Origin: Bradysia coprophila
Lineage: Eukaryota; Arthropoda; Insecta; Diptera; Sciaridae
DNA: 64,000 bases
Assembly: GCF_014529535.1 (NCBI RefSeq)
Contig: NC_050735.1
Location: 9,001,739-9,065,738, forward strand
Reading direction: 5' to 3'
Part shown: piece by piece, positions 1 to 11,557 of the stretch
Position numbering within the stretch: position 1 is the stretch's first letter
Layout: the number at the start of each line of letters is the position of its first letter
Translations under genes and position numbers: made by a program
Notes under the pieces: model-generated
The model's input: the letters and a program-made list of their open reading frames with translations, nothing else
Database searches by the model: none
What the model was told of the DNA's origin: nothing

Positions 1-74
1 AAACCGCTGACAAAATCGCCGAAAAAATCGTTGACAAAAACAAACGACTTCACAAAGGCAAATCGATCAATTAA

Positions 75-422
75 CAAAAAGACAGCTACAACCCTCATGG
101 GGAATCTTCCACTAGAAGACAGAAAACCTCTGCAAGCCAACTTTCACAGGAACCAATCATAAATCCACCAGGAAAGGACTTCAGAAATCGTCCACAGAAA
201 CCACTCATCAAAAAATCGTTACAGAAAACGCTTGCACGCAGAAACGTCTCTGGGAATCCGGTTAAAGAAACACACGGCAAAGGAGAACGCCCACGGCAAG
301 TCTACAGATCATTGGTTATAGGCAAGTACAACGGACAGACCCATGGACTAACAAGGAAACGAGAAATAAAAACGAATTCAATTCAACAACAAAAACCTCT
401 ATTAACGATTCAGAGGACATAA
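75..422 (+). other. Open frame of unknown nature at window edge
   Basis: This stretch stays open for about 115 codons in one frame but has no ATG. It encodes a Lys/Arg/Gln/Asn-rich, probably disordered peptide. Lysine-rich phrases of the KPL-x-K-KSL type occur here and, in a different frame, in bases 1-162, so the DNA may be internally repetitive with frame changes. It could be part of an exon of a gene entering from the left or a decayed repeat. I recognise no domain and assign no function. Confidence 0.2.
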
Positions 423-1093
423 GAAACGAAAACGAGCTGCCACATCATCAATCACGAGCTCTTTTTAACTTCAACGAGTTTTTCTTGGCTTTCTTCTTCC
501 CTTTATTGACTTTAGAAACACTGCAAACGAAACCTTCCGGTGGTTTCATTATCATTTTAATTCTGGAGTGTGTTTCTTTGATAAGCCTAATGGCACATCG
601 TTTGTTTCTAGCTCAGCCCGTCGTACCTTCCAACATTCTTTGTTTGTTTGTGCTGTTTTTTCGCTTAAACCGTTGGTGTTAGAGATCGAGAATTACGTAT
701 GTACGAATAGTCCGTTGCCAAAGCTGCAACGTTAAAAAGATCGTTTGTGAATTGAGCCGAAACGACTGCAACCTGACATGACCAGACTCATTTGAAATAA
801 TCCAGGTTCAGGTCAAGTCAGGTTGACCTGAAGTTTAAAATGATTTTTACCTATTCTCTCCAGTAATTGCTCGTTTAATTGCGGTAGCATCCGCACCTTA
901 TTAATCTTTTGATCATCTTCTAGAAGCATGGGAGAACGACAGAGACTAATAACTATTTGGGAATTAATTTCCTAAAATTCCCAATTTTTTTTTCTTACCA
1001 TTTTTATAATTAAATGCTCGTAAAACGTCAGGAAAAGATCAAAAACTGTTAAAAACTATGAACAAGCAAAGAACAAAAAATTGGAAACTTTCT

Positions 1094-1334
1094 GGAATTA
1101 CAGTTTGTTCATTTCATTTTTACACAGTTTTAGATATGTCAGAGTTTTAAATGTACCCAGTCAATTAAGTTCTTCCCAAATTATGAATTTTTGGCGCAAA
1201 CTTTAAAATTTCTATCGCGAATTCAAATATTGCGCAATTTGAGAAGAACTTAATTGACTGGGTACATTAAAAACTCTGACATATCGACAATCTTTAGAAA
1301 CTGTGTAAAAATGAAATGAACAAACTGTAATTCC
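1094..1334. repeat. 241-bp foldback element (palindromic MITE-like)
   Basis: The two halves are inverted copies of each other. The outer ends read GGAATTACAG and CTGTAATTCC. The arms continue through TTGTTCATTTCATTTTTACA and GTACCCAGTCAATTAAGTTC, with few mismatches, to a short unpaired centre at about 1180-1235. I see no coding capacity and no clear target-site duplication. It lies downstream of the minus-strand receptor gene. Confidence 0.8.
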
Positions 1335-1544
1335 CAAATATTAGGCTCTGGATAACGACCAGGGAGCTATCAAAATTTTAAATGGTTTCCATAAGCGGTA
1401 AGAACCTGGGTAAAAAATGGCTTTGAAAATCTTTTATAAGCATTTGTATTCATGTTTAATAATCCGAAACGAAAATCGCCACAACAAAATTATCTGACAA
1501 CACCAATCTATATGAAGCCGTTCCTTTCCGGAGTATACTGCCGA

Positions 1545-4006
1545 TTAGTTCATATTCTGGAACTGAATTAGAATGATGAGGTGGGTTGTAATAGCGCCAA
1601 TTATCTATACAAAATAAAGTCAATTTAGATCTCATCCTTCCGGGCGGCATTGTATCGTGGGCAACATCAAAGGGCGTATCTCCGATATCTCAGGAACTAC
1701 TGAACCGATTTTGTTAATTATTTTCCTTGAAACTATCAAAATCGAATACAGTAGCCCTGATATATCGGAGATACTCCCTTCAGTGATGTTGCCCTCGATG
1801 TCGCGTTTATATTAACGAAAATGGGGTCGTTTTTCACAATAATCCTGTAAACACATTCCTGAAACCATTTCGATACATTTATCGAAAAACAAATCTTGTT
1901 AACTTTTTACAGAATGAGTATCGATATCATTACGACAATAATAGTGCATTAGATTGTCCAAGGCGTGTACGCATTACGAGAGCTTGTACGAGTATAATGA
2001 GCGTACGTCAAGTATAAACTACTATTTTATACTATTTTATAGCTCATCATACCCCCAGGAATATCATACGAAACCGAGTTACCAAACAAATGCTTTCAGG
2101 ATGTGTACTATGAAAATTCTCGACCAGTAACTCATTCCTACCATATAAAGTAGCGTAAAATTAATGTCAAAGAAACCGCACGCATTAAATGCAGGTTTTT
2201 GATGCAACATCTGGATGGAAAATTGTTGAATCTGTAAACATGAGATATTGAAAAAAGAGATATTGAAGCCATTCTGATAACAACAGAAAACGAAACTCAC
2301 TCGAGTTCTTAAGCCAATATTATGGCCATGGATTGTGTTATTATCAATTTTATGAATAATTAGAGCTGTTTCGTTCGCCTGAAGAGCAAGAGCATTCTCA
2401 TTGTAATAAAACTTTAATGTTTGTCTTAAGTTTAAGTTAACCAAATAAGTGACGTATTTTGTTTCAGCTGGTCCACTCACACAAACAAAGTTTTCATTCA
2501 ACAATGGTTCCATACGTAAAAACACATTTGTTTGGGTAAGTGGATCAGCTGAAAAACAGCTGCAAGGAAATGTGTCGCTTATTTCAAAGTCGACTGTAGT
2601 TTCGTGTAACTCGTCTGAAAATTGAAAATGAAGAAACCTTTTTCTGCTTTTCGTAAAGGTATCGCTCATTAACGCACTGCAATACAAAGAGTACAAAATA
2701 ACAATGAATGTACAAACCAGGTATGGTCTGTTCATACAAACCGGAGAACATAGCGATTTCATATAAACGAACTCACCTCTCATGGGAGGTGAGTTTGTTG
2801 ATATGAAATCGCTATGTCCTCCGCTACACACAAAGTTTGACATTCGACCATACCTTGTGTTGAGGTTCATTGCAAAATAAGATAGGAACATAATGCTCCT
2901 GATTGTGTGTTATCGACGCATATTCTCATACATCTTGTGTGCAAGGCTTAGGAACTTGTTAGGGCCGTATCTACTAATGCAATAGCACCTTAAACCTACT
3001 GCGGCGTAGATAATTTTAATTTTCTACTCACTCTAAATACTGTCAAATAGCAAAATCCAGCAATCAGCAGCAAACACACTAAATGTGGTATAGACCACAG
3101 TCCGATACTGCAGGTGACAGCCGCACTTTCCGATTTTTTGAAATTTAAGTACATCCAATATCCGTTCAATGTCACAGTTCCGAAATCATTTCCAATGCAA
3201 ACCAGCAGTGAAGTGCCAAAACAGGCATTGATCAATTTTGATGCATCCCACAGCTTCCCAAACAAATCCCTCAAAATGGGAATTTGGTCGAAATTTTTCA
3301 ATTTTCTATTTTGTATTCTCAACACGTTCCGATTGTCCTCCTCCAAGTGTCCAATTATTGACACCAGATTCGTGCGAGTCTCCACAGTGAATATTTCGAC
3401 GTCAATTTTATTTAAATTACAATTAATTATTGCCAGCCTCGATTGGACAATGTAGATGAAAGTAAAGATTTGGAGATATCGTAGACAAATAACGGAGTGG
3501 GATAATGTACTGGCAATCCAGAATGTGAAGAAGGTTGTCGACGAATGGTTCAGGAAGATGGCTAGGGCTACACTTTCGATTGAAACGAAAAGGGCTGAGC
3601 CAAGTACCAAACAATTCAACAGTAGTTTCTTTAAATCTTTGTGACCCACATCCACTCCCAATTTTTTTATAAATGTGGAGTCAATAAGCGACAGTGTGTC
3701 GATGATTTCAATAAGATTTTTTCGTTGCAAAAAAGAGTCAATCAAAACCGTAAGATGACCCAGTCGAACGCTACACAATTTGATAAAAATGATAGTTTTC
3801 GTAGTTGAAGGCTGAGGGTCGGAATAGAAGTTAAAGTCGAGTACACCGTGAATGAAAATGATGATAAGAACAAATATTGACAAAATACTCCATAAGTTAA
3901 AACGATTCGATGTAAAATGGTTCAATGATGATGACACAGAGAACGGACTCAGGGCAGTCACTTGAAGCGTTCGAAGCAACGGTAACAAAGCGTTTATGAG
4001 TGACAT
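1545..4006 (-). CDS. Gustatory receptor, 7-transmembrane, four exons, 400 aa
   Basis: This is an insect gustatory receptor (7tm_7 family), a membrane chemoreceptor expected in taste neurons. I rebuild four exons on the minus strand: 4006-3032, 2378-2301, 2231-2142 and 1604-1545. All introns are phase 0 with GT..AG ends (gtgagt, gtgagt, gtagga donors). Exon 1 carries the N-terminal segments starting MSLINALLPLL. The later exons give ANETALIIHK, the motif IQQFSIQMLH...ACGFFDI, and the terminus IIGAITTHLIILIQF. The total of 400 aa is normal for the family. The usual TY of the TYhhhhhQF signature is TH here. Introns 1 (653 bp) and 3 (537 bp) are enlarged by inserted palindromic repeats, while intron 2 is 69 bp. 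The gene is head-to-head with the receptor at 5328-7248 and shares its three 3' intron positions, so the two are probably ancient duplicates. It looks intact. Confidence 0.88.
1659..1794. repeat. Foldback element inside receptor intron 3
   Basis: Inverted arms begin GGGCAACATCA and end GATGTTGCCC. They share the internal block GTATCTCCGATAT(C/A)TCAGG, with a short centre. The element is about 136 bp, non-coding, and lies wholly inside the 537-bp last intron of the minus-strand gustatory receptor, which explains the size of that intron. Confidence 0.75.
2702..2872. mobile_element. 171-bp CAATGA-ended MITE with perfect 8-bp target duplication
   Basis: The termini are CAATGA and TCATTG, and the element is flanked on both sides by the same 8 bp, CAAAATAA (2694-2701 and 2873-2880). 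Next inward is the subterminal block GTACAAACCAGGTATGGTC and its inverted partner GACCATACC. The centre (about 2740-2825) is itself a long palindrome with the arm CATAGCGATTTCATAT. An 8-bp duplication fits hAT-like transposition. It sits in intron 1 of the minus-strand gustatory receptor. A 79-bp relative lacking the central palindrome lies at 27331-27409. Confidence 0.85.
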
Positions 4007-4570
4007 AATGGGTTGAGTTTTAACAACTACACTTCCGATGACCGAAAACTTTTTATTGTGTCTCGCTTAAAGAGCGATTTACTAATGACTTCAATGAAAC
4101 GAAAGGTAAATATATTTAGATTCATATCTCGAAAATCGAAATGTAATTAACATTTCACTGGCGTCCATGTCATCTGTTATCGACGAGGCCGTCGACAAAA
4201 AGAAATATTGAGCTCTAGCTAACGTCGTCTAATATCTAAATGCGTGCGCTCCATACATTTTCAAAGAAAATCCATACATTTTTGCATGCGAGGGGAAGGA
4301 GGGGTCTAAAATTCGTCATTTTAATGTGTGTGCTTCTTTAAGGGCCCCTGAAGGCTATTTGTTTTTTGAGTAACAAGCTTCGGTATCTGTCTCTTCAAGT
4401 TGCTCAAAAACCAACCAATGAATTTGTGAGTATCACAAAAGCTTTTCCAAATTAATCAAATACGTAACAGCATCCAATGTATCCTGGGTTTTTGTCTGCC
4501 CCATGTAGCCCATGCAAAAGTTAAATATCACAAAGAAATTCACGTAAAATGAACCAAAAATATTCATCAT

Positions 4571-4763
4571 CGACGTCAGTGAGGCATGAATTTCAGCTGT
4601 TTTTCAGCTGGTCACTCGTATATAAACACAACTTCTCATACACCTACCATTTTAACACTTGTAACTATTCTATCCGTATGAAGACGTATAAACACTTTCG
4701 TTTGAATGCAATAAGTTGAAAAACAGCTTAAGCAAATTTATGTCGAATTTTTGACTGACGTCG
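4571..4763. mobile_element. Palindromic MITE, CAGCTGTTTTTCAGCTG family
   Basis: The outer ends are inverted (CGACGTCAGT and ACTGACGTCG). Inward are the blocks GCATGAATTTCAGCTGTTTT and TTGAAAAACAGCTTAAGCAA. This matches the better-preserved copy at 41524-41743 and partial copies near 2520-2570, 15737 and 57900-57990. It is non-coding and lies between the two divergent receptor genes, about 550 bp upstream of each. Confidence 0.7.
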
Positions 4764-5327
4764 ACTGTAATGAATCATTTTCGCAGGTGGCCAACTGCTA
4801 TGTAATGGTCAACTTTCGCATTGGACAGGCAATAAAATTATAAAGTGCTCTTACTGCCCGTTTGGTATGGCCATAACATCTGTTAAAATTGAACGGTTGA
4901 CCTTTCTTCACCAATTGTGGAATTTTATCTAGAGAAGGATTTTCGAAACATAAATAAATAGTTTCTTCATTGGGAACGTTTGTACACCGTTAAAAAACGG
5001 CACGCCTCCATAAATTGAGGTAACCTTCACGTTATAATTTATTCAGGAAAGGTAATTTGTACCTAATTGGACTTTCACCATAAAATCGCGTTTAACGGAT
5101 AGTAAACAAATTAATCGTCTACGACTCTTTCACTATGTGTATGAAGAGTGAAAAAGCTAAATGGAATCCGTTATGCACGAGTTCACCCCTTTTCTTTCAA
5201 TTATCACAATTTGCTTGATCAAATAAAATTCGAAAATCGTTGGTGCCTTTCTGCCTTTTCAACTTATAACAAGACGCATTCTTCGTTAAAATCTCATTCC
5301 GGAAGCAGTATCATTATCAGCAACGCA

Positions 5328-7248
5328 ATGGCAAAAGCACTCAAAGGTCACACGCCAAATTTTAAATTATTAAATCATTTTTCACAATTGTTTGGAGTGG
5401 ATATGATGTTCAAGTCCAAATTTATAATGAGAATCTTGACCAATTACTTCCTGTTCGGATGTAACGTCTCCTTAATTATTCTTGCTATTGTCATCGATTC
5501 ACTGTACCCCACGTATCCGCTTTTATGTGTCCAGAAATCGGTTGCAATTGCAATAAATGAATTGATAAAAATTCTTGGATTGTTAACATCGGCTTCAGTG
5601 TACCTTCAAGTACTTTTTCATAAGAAAACGGTTGCGTGTATAGGGAGACGACTACGAACTGTTGACCTACTGTTTTCAAAATTAAACATCCGATTTTTGT
5701 ACCACAAATACAATATTGTGATCAATCTTTCACTATTCATAATTCTCACTTTGAATTTGGCTGTCTTTGCAGTCTTGTGTGTCCACTACGAGTTAGAAAA
5801 GGTCGTAGAAATCGGATTCCGGTTTGTAACGAATTTTCATCCCATTTTCCTCGTATATTTAATAACACTACTGGATGTATCCTTGTGTTGGGTTGTACGG
5901 ATTAAGCTGTGTGCGTTGTCATTACTACTATCGGAGCTGTGTGAATTCAAGGATATGGACGAACATACATCCAATTGGAAAGTAAAATTGGTCCAGGAGA
6001 AACCGAAAATTTTCTTCACGGATTTAATAAAAATATCCGAAATCTATGAAATTCTTTATGAGACGACTGGCGACTTGAATGCTGCCTTCGGATGGTTTAG
6101 TTTAACTTCAATTGGTAAAATGTTGGAGTTCAATTAGCACACAAATAAATAAGAACAATTCTTACAGCTTTAGAAAGCATATCCCTTACATGCCACGTAT
6201 TTCTGCTATTCGAGGCTGCCACCGATCCAACATTCTCGGAGATGAAAATGGAGATTTTGGGTTAATAAAAGATTTTCTCATTAAACAGTCTCAATACGAA
6301 TGCACACAAAAAGCTATGTGGAACAATGTTGTACTATCAGGCAATCCCACACACATCAATTTTTGTGTTTCTTCAAGTTCAACTGTACCCGAGAAAATGT
6401 CTCGACCACAGCGAGTGCATTTTTGTATTCAGACTGTTCGTTCATGAACGACTTCAAACGAAGAAATTTCTTGTTTCAGCGCAAGTATTATGGATTCTAC
6501 TCTTTGCAATCCCGGTGGCATCGCTAATATTTGTGAATTACTCGACGGTTCTTCAAGTAGACCGACAAAACTTTTATAATGATTAAGGCTCGGAACGGGT
6601 TCGGATTGACCTGTTTCAATCCAGGTTGACCCGAATCGGATTTCCACCCTAACCTGAACTAACAATTCAGGTTCCGCCTGAACCTGATCTGAACCAGAAC
6701 TTGACCTGAATCAGAACTTGTCGATTTCTCGCTTTCTCCCGAACTCTACCCGAGCCTTGACCTTGAATTTTGTGTTCGAAACGCCTAAGGTTCAGGTCTT
6801 AGTTCAGGTTCGGATCGAAATCAAGTTCGGGTTCCGGTCAGACCGAGCTCGGCACGTTCGCAGCATTAAACGATAATTAGTTAACTATTCTCGTTTAATT
6901 GCAGGCGAACAAAGTGTCAATGGTTGTGTATGAAAGCGTAGCTGGAAAGGAAATTGAAAGTCCTGCCATGCAGTTAGAAGTGATTGAAAATGCCTTTCAA
7001 ATTGTCACTTTCCAGATAAATTATATTAATTCGCTTTGCAGATGGATCTTATTTCGTTGCAACTACTTCACCAGCAGCCGTTCTTTACCGCTTGTGGTTT
7101 CTTCAAAATAGACATGACCTTAGCGTTTGCAGTTAATTTAAAATGGCAAGAGGTTTACGCTTGCGTGGTTAATCTGAGAATTTATTTTTAGATTGTTGGG
7201 GCTGTAACAACGTATCTGGTCATTTTATTGCAATTCAACACTCAATAG
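5328..7248 (+). CDS. Gustatory receptor, 7-transmembrane, six exons, 392 aa
   Basis: This is a second insect gustatory receptor (7tm_7 family). Exons are 5328-6114, 6168-6260, 6480-6556, 6905-6979, 7042-7131 and 7192-7248. The first two introns are phase 1 and the last three phase 0, at the same positions as in the neighbouring minus-strand receptor. The joins give VLWILLFAIPVASLIFV (membrane segment 6), ANKVSMVVYE, ISLQLLHQQPFF-ACGFF, and the family terminus GAVTTYLVILLQF. I chose the ATG at 5328 (MAKALKGHTPNFKLL) because it gives a typical 392 aa. An in-frame ATG at 5148 would add 60 unusual residues. The donor at 6979/6980 (GTGATT) is preferred over a later GT that would leave an intron of only about 43 bp. 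No stop or frameshift interrupts the model. Confidence 0.87.
6590..6850. repeat. CAGGTTC/CCTGAAC-rich simple repeat in receptor intron
   Basis: Intron 3 of the plus-strand receptor (6557-6904) is filled by degenerate copies of short words such as CAGGTTC, CCTGAAC and GACCTGA in both orientations. A smaller patch of the same kind occurs at about 775-830. There is no coding potential. The repeat explains why this intron is 348 bp while the introns after it are about 60 bp. Confidence 0.6.
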
Positions 7249-7423
7249 AAACTCTCTAAGTTTACATCAATTAAATATGTTCAAAATACTTAATGTGTGT
7301 AATAGAAATTTAGCTCACAAAAACTATCTTGTTGTTGAAGATACTAGAAGCTAGGAGCTAGGAACCCCATTTTCTTCATAAGAGTGGGACAACACTAGAG
7401 TGTACTTTTCGATAGAGCGTTAT

Positions 7424-7585
7424 GATGAAAGAGAAAGAGATATTTTAACAAGTACCCCAAGGCAAGTTATAATAAACTGGTCTTTGGTCCTCTCGTTCTC
7501 AACGTACCACATAGAGAGAAGTAAATACTTTGACAAGTACCCCAAGGCAAGTTATAATAACTAGTCTTCGGTTTTCTCGCTCTGA
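7424..7585. repeat. Two-copy tandem duplication, about 85-bp period
   Basis: The block ACAAGTACCCCAAGGCAAGT followed by TATAATAA occurs at 7448 and again at 7533. Both copies are followed by a related CT(G/A)GTCTT(T/C)GGT stretch and CTCTCG-like words. It lies just downstream of the plus-strand receptor gene and shows no coding capacity. Confidence 0.65.
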
Positions 7586-7724
7586 TCATAACAGTCTATT
7601 GATAGTCGTTCAAGTAAGGTCAACTGTATATTATATATGTAAGATGCTATTCATACATTGTTGCGAATAGCAAAAGTGTTACAAAGTGACTATTCGCAAA
7701 GTGCAAATAGCAATAACGCTTTTT

Positions 7725-8818
7725 AGACCCGTACGAAGTACTGGGGTCTTATAGGTTTACGCATACGTTTGTAACACGTCGAATTGGACTCCCTGAGTAA
7801 GGGGAAACCTATTGTGGTTGTCTAGAGATGCCAAATCCGCGAGAAAAAAAAAGTCCCTCTGTCCGTCTGTCCGTCTGTCTGTCTGCACGATAACTTGAGT
7901 AAAACGCATCCGATTTTGAAAATTCTTTTTTTTCCCGTTTGGTAATGTCAAAAGACAGGCTAAGTTCGAAGATGAGTGATTTTGGATCGACCCCTCCCGA
8001 GCTGTGGCCCAATAAGTGCTTTACGGTTTTTCGAAGATATCTCCGGACATTTAAACGTTCAACTTGTACGTGATACGTCAAATAAAAGGTATTTACAATA
8101 CCGATCGACAAAAAAAAAGTTTATGGAAATCGGATGACCGACTAGTGAGTTAGACCCCTTGGTGTGGAACAGGCACAGGGCGGCAAGCAGTTTTTGCTTG
8201 TAGGTCGGCCACATTTGAACATATTTCGTCTGTTTTAGCTTTATTAGATAGGTATTGACTGTACCAATCAGGGAAAAAAAAATTTATGAAATTATGTTCT
8301 CCGGAGCGTGAGCTAGGTCTCTTGGAGTGAGCTCTTATCTGGCTACTCGGAAGTACAGTGAACGTGGTGTATTTTGACAATATCTCGAGTAAATTTTGAC
8401 CGAATTTCATGAATTTTTTTTTGTTTGAAAGGTATTAACGAATGTAAAGCGTCGGTACTATTTCCGGTCTCCTAACAAAATGGCTGCCGGCGGCCATATT
8501 GGATTTTAGTAAAATAGAAATATCTTGGGAAAAATGATACTTAGAGAGTTTCTGTTAACATGGAACTAATTTGTTATGTGTGTGGGGTTTCAGGGATTCC
8601 ATATACGGACATCTATATATACCTATATACAGCTATATTGAGCTATATACAGGCATATAGAGCTATATAATAGCATATATTTATCTGTGAAATGTTTATT
8701 TATAATGTAAGTGATTTTAAAGGGAGAATAGTTTTTCAGCAGAGAAGAAAATGAAGTAAGAGAAATGAAGAGTTTCACATTAAAGGCTTTTGATACGAAT
8801 AGGTGTTTCGTACGGGTC
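7725..8818. repeat. About 1.1-kb dispersed repeat with ACCCGTACGAA ends
   Basis: The ends are inverted: ACCCGTACGAA near 7727 and TTCGTACGGGT near 8808. Inside are a CCGTCTGT run (7858-7882), the block GAGTAAATTTTGACCGAATT (about 8389), a block around AACAAAATGGCTGCCGGCGG (about 8473) and a TATA-rich part with repeated GCTATATA words. The later blocks recur in the same order at 31345-32302, so this is a dispersed repeat family. No intact open frame is seen, so it is either non-autonomous or decayed. Confidence 0.6.
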
Positions 8819-9219
8819 GGCGTTAGCTATGTTTATTGATATAGTCGAGACAGCAAGATACCAGCAAGTATATAATCTACACTCGAGGGAGAAGCTGCTT
8901 CGGAAAGTCATGGTTCAGGGCCCATGAAAGTCAAAATCAAAATCATTATCTCAGCTTAACCATAAACACTTAGCTCCATGAAAAGTAACAAACTCATTGT
9001 ACAGTGTTTCAAATGGTATACCCACCCACACGCATACACGAACTTATTTTTTTTGTTCGATTTAAGAACAGTGCAAACGTATCAGTCAGTCTGATTTTGT
9101 TACAAGCAATGAATACAACAGCATATCCAATTTAAAACAAAAGCCTGGAATTAGCACAAAAGAGAAAAATTGCGTTCACCGTTGACTCACACGAAATTGT
9201 TCGATTTTGGCACAAGAAA

Positions 9220-10384
9220 ATGGAAATTACTCCGAAAAATCAACATACAATTCCAGCAGCCGACTCGATTCGAAATAAGTATCGCAAATTGCCCAAATCC
9301 ATTACGCCCGAAGAAAACTCTCAAAAAACGTTCATAAAACTTCACATTAAGACTGTCGAACAACAATGTGACGTTAAGGTAAGGATACATTGGTTGCCTC
9401 GTCGGGTAGTGCCGCTGAAAAATTTCTAAAATTCATCCATCGGCAGGCAAAAGTGCTATCACATTGGTGGTACACCGAGTATGCGGACGATATTATCGAT
9501 GAGTTACGGCGGACGGAGGCTTCACGACCAGCATTTTTCAAACAATCACCACAAATCGCCTACCGCGATTACTGCGTTAATTTCATGCGAGAAGTGGCTG
9601 AAAGTGAATTATTATCCCGCACAACGTTGCATTTGGGTAAATTGATAAATTGTTCATTTTGCCGTTTTATGCGGACAATAATTTGCCGATTCCGTGTGCC
9701 CTGCTTCTCCAGCAATTTACTACTTGGACATTTTCATGGACCGACATCGTATCGCTGTAGATCGGTTGAGTTTAGTTGTGCTGTGCTGTCTGGGCATTGC
9801 TTCGAAATTGGAAGATCGCGATCAAGATGTCCCAAAATACTCGGACCTAAACGGTCAAATGAACAACGTCTATTGTATTTCTGATTACCAGAAACTCGGT
9901 AAGCAGCACCACCGTCACTTTTTTACTTCAGACAGAATGGTTTAAGTTTAACTCATGCTATTTTGGACCAGCAGAACGAATGATAATTCAGTCGTTCCAA
10001 TATAATCTCATCTATCCAACTGCTGCTGTATTCGTTGAATATTATATGGAAGCTAGCGTTAGTGAATCCGACTACCAAAAGAGTGACAAACAGTACAATT
10101 GTTGCGCAGATCTAAAAGCAACTGTTGCCGGTCGAATCTTGGAAATATTAGATTTGACGATAAATGATTACGAAATGGTACAGATGTTACCATCAAAATT
10201 GAGCGCTGCTGTGGTGGCCGCTGGACGAAAATTGGTTAACATTGAAAATGTTTGGACTACCGAATTGGCATTGCTGACCAATTATTTGTTCAAAGATATT
10301 GAGCAATTGATGCAGGCATTAGTCAAATGTCATTCGGAATTGGTCGACAGCAGTTCATCGACGACAATGTCGAATTCAGAATGA
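9220..10384 (+). CDS. CycJ: Cyclin J, four exons, 314 aa
   Basis: This is an orthologue of the cyclin J family (atypical cyclins; germline roles are known in Drosophila). Exons are 9220-9378, 9447-9636, 9713-9898 and 9975-10384. All three introns are short (68-76 bp) with clear GT..AG ends, and the joined length is 945 nt with no stop. The first cyclin box is recognisable by HWWYTEYADDI, SPQIAYRDY, AIYYLDIFMDRH and LVVLCCLGIASKLEDRDQDV. The second fold begins with QYNLIYPTAAVFVEYYMEA, then the LEILDLTINDYE and SKLSAAVVAAGRK helices, matching family order and spacing. The first 53 residues are Lys/Thr-rich and probably disordered. The ATG at 9220 has an AAAATGG context. An additional upstream non-coding exon cannot be excluded. 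Confidence 0.9.
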
Positions 10385-10649
10385 TTAACGTGTAGATTAC
10401 ACACAATGAATTATTGAATGAAATGAACAAAATTATCTTGAATGAAATTGTGATTCTCATTGGAAGCCATTTAGTCAGGGATTCTTTTGAAAAAGAGCCT
10501 ACCGAAATCTGGTGCATTTTGCAGGACGGTGATTCTCGTATTTTCATATCTCCTATCTCCTAATATTCGTAACTAGACAGTTGTATGTATAGAATCCCAT
10601 TAGAACTGTCAAGGTACAAATTGTTAAAGTTATGAACGTATGAGAATTA

Positions 10650-10935
10650 AGATCCAGAAAGGTATTTAACCCTAAAAGCCAAAACCACTTTCAAAAAGTA
10701 GTGATCAAAAACCGTAAATATCAGAGAAATAATAAGTTGGTACGCCTGTGGTGAGATAGAAGGAATACGAGAATGACAGTTGTTGGCTCCTATGGGAGTG
10801 GGAGAGAATGTGAGAGAATTGCATACGAAATTTCTAAAGTTAGATGAACCAAACAGGGTTGTGTGAGGTGTCATTAGAAAGGTAATTCTGTGTTGTTTCA
10901 GGGCAAATAGGGTCTTATGGGGGTTTGGAAGCATC
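10650..10935. repeat. Dispersed repeat related to 16110-16390
   Basis: This block contains GTGTGAGGTGTCATTAGAAA and GGGCAAATAGGGTCTTATGG. In inverted orientation the same words (TTTCTAATGACACCCCACAC and GACCCTATTTGCCCCGG) occur at 16255-16305. It encodes nothing recognisable in any frame. Confidence 0.5.
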
Positions 10936-11221
10936 TATGATGAAATATGAGAAATTGAAGTGCCGTCGATATAAAAAAAAATCCAAAAAGGAAAAAGGAG
11001 TAGACGATGCAGGGGCTGTTTTAGAGGAATTAAATTCTCTTTACTCTGAAAAGACGATACGTCAAAGTCCTTCCGTTGTTTGCAGCATCTGAACCTTTGG
11101 AAGGTGTATAAGGGAAGCCATAATTCGGGAATTTCAAGTAATTTCGGGAAAGAAATTCCGTAAAATAGGCCCGAGAAGATATGGATACAATACTTGAGTC
11201 TGTGAGACACGCATGTTCGGT

Positions 11222-11337
11222 GTTAGGGAATCTCGCGCCGCGTCGTTCACAATAACTCACAAAGTGACATCTTCCTTATACAAAATCTGTCAAAATGTGA
11301 AGTATTGTGAATGACGCGGCGCGAGATTCCTAGCAAC
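11222..11337. repeat. 116-bp foldback with GC-rich arms
   Basis: The arms GGAATCTCGCGCCGCGTC and GACGCGGCGCGAGATTCC are inverted copies, continued inward by GTTCACAAT and ATTGTGAAT. They surround an AT-rich centre of about 60 bp. The arms are much more GC-rich than the surrounding DNA. It lies about 220 bp beyond the 3' end of the DM9 gene. Confidence 0.75.
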
Positions 11338-11557
11338 CGCATGTTCTGTGATGATTAAAATTCTGTCGAATTGATGGCACAAATTTTCTTTATTAATCCC
11401 AACTCGAACTCAATCCCAAAATTTATTTCAATACCAAAACTTCGTACTCTTGAATCGCAACTTCTTCGCCACCAAACGGAATATATAAGCAGCCGTGAGA
11501 TGGATGCAACTAATAAGTTTTTTTTTAAATTAATGTAAAATTCCAACAGAAAATCAC

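Noticed and set aside
2379-2891. N-terminal two-thirds of the 270-codon minus-strand frame as receptor coding sequence
   Set aside because: This part consists of intron 1 with inserted MITEs; the acceptor at 2379-2381 and homology to the neighbouring receptor place the exon start at 2378.
3114-3644. Plus-strand frames within the minus-strand receptor exon 1
   Set aside because: They are antisense by-products of the receptor coding strand, which has full-family architecture.
9694-9945. Open frame starting MCPASPAIYYLD as an independent small gene
   Set aside because: It is exon 3 of cyclin J read through both splice sites; only the AIYYLD...YQKL part is coding.
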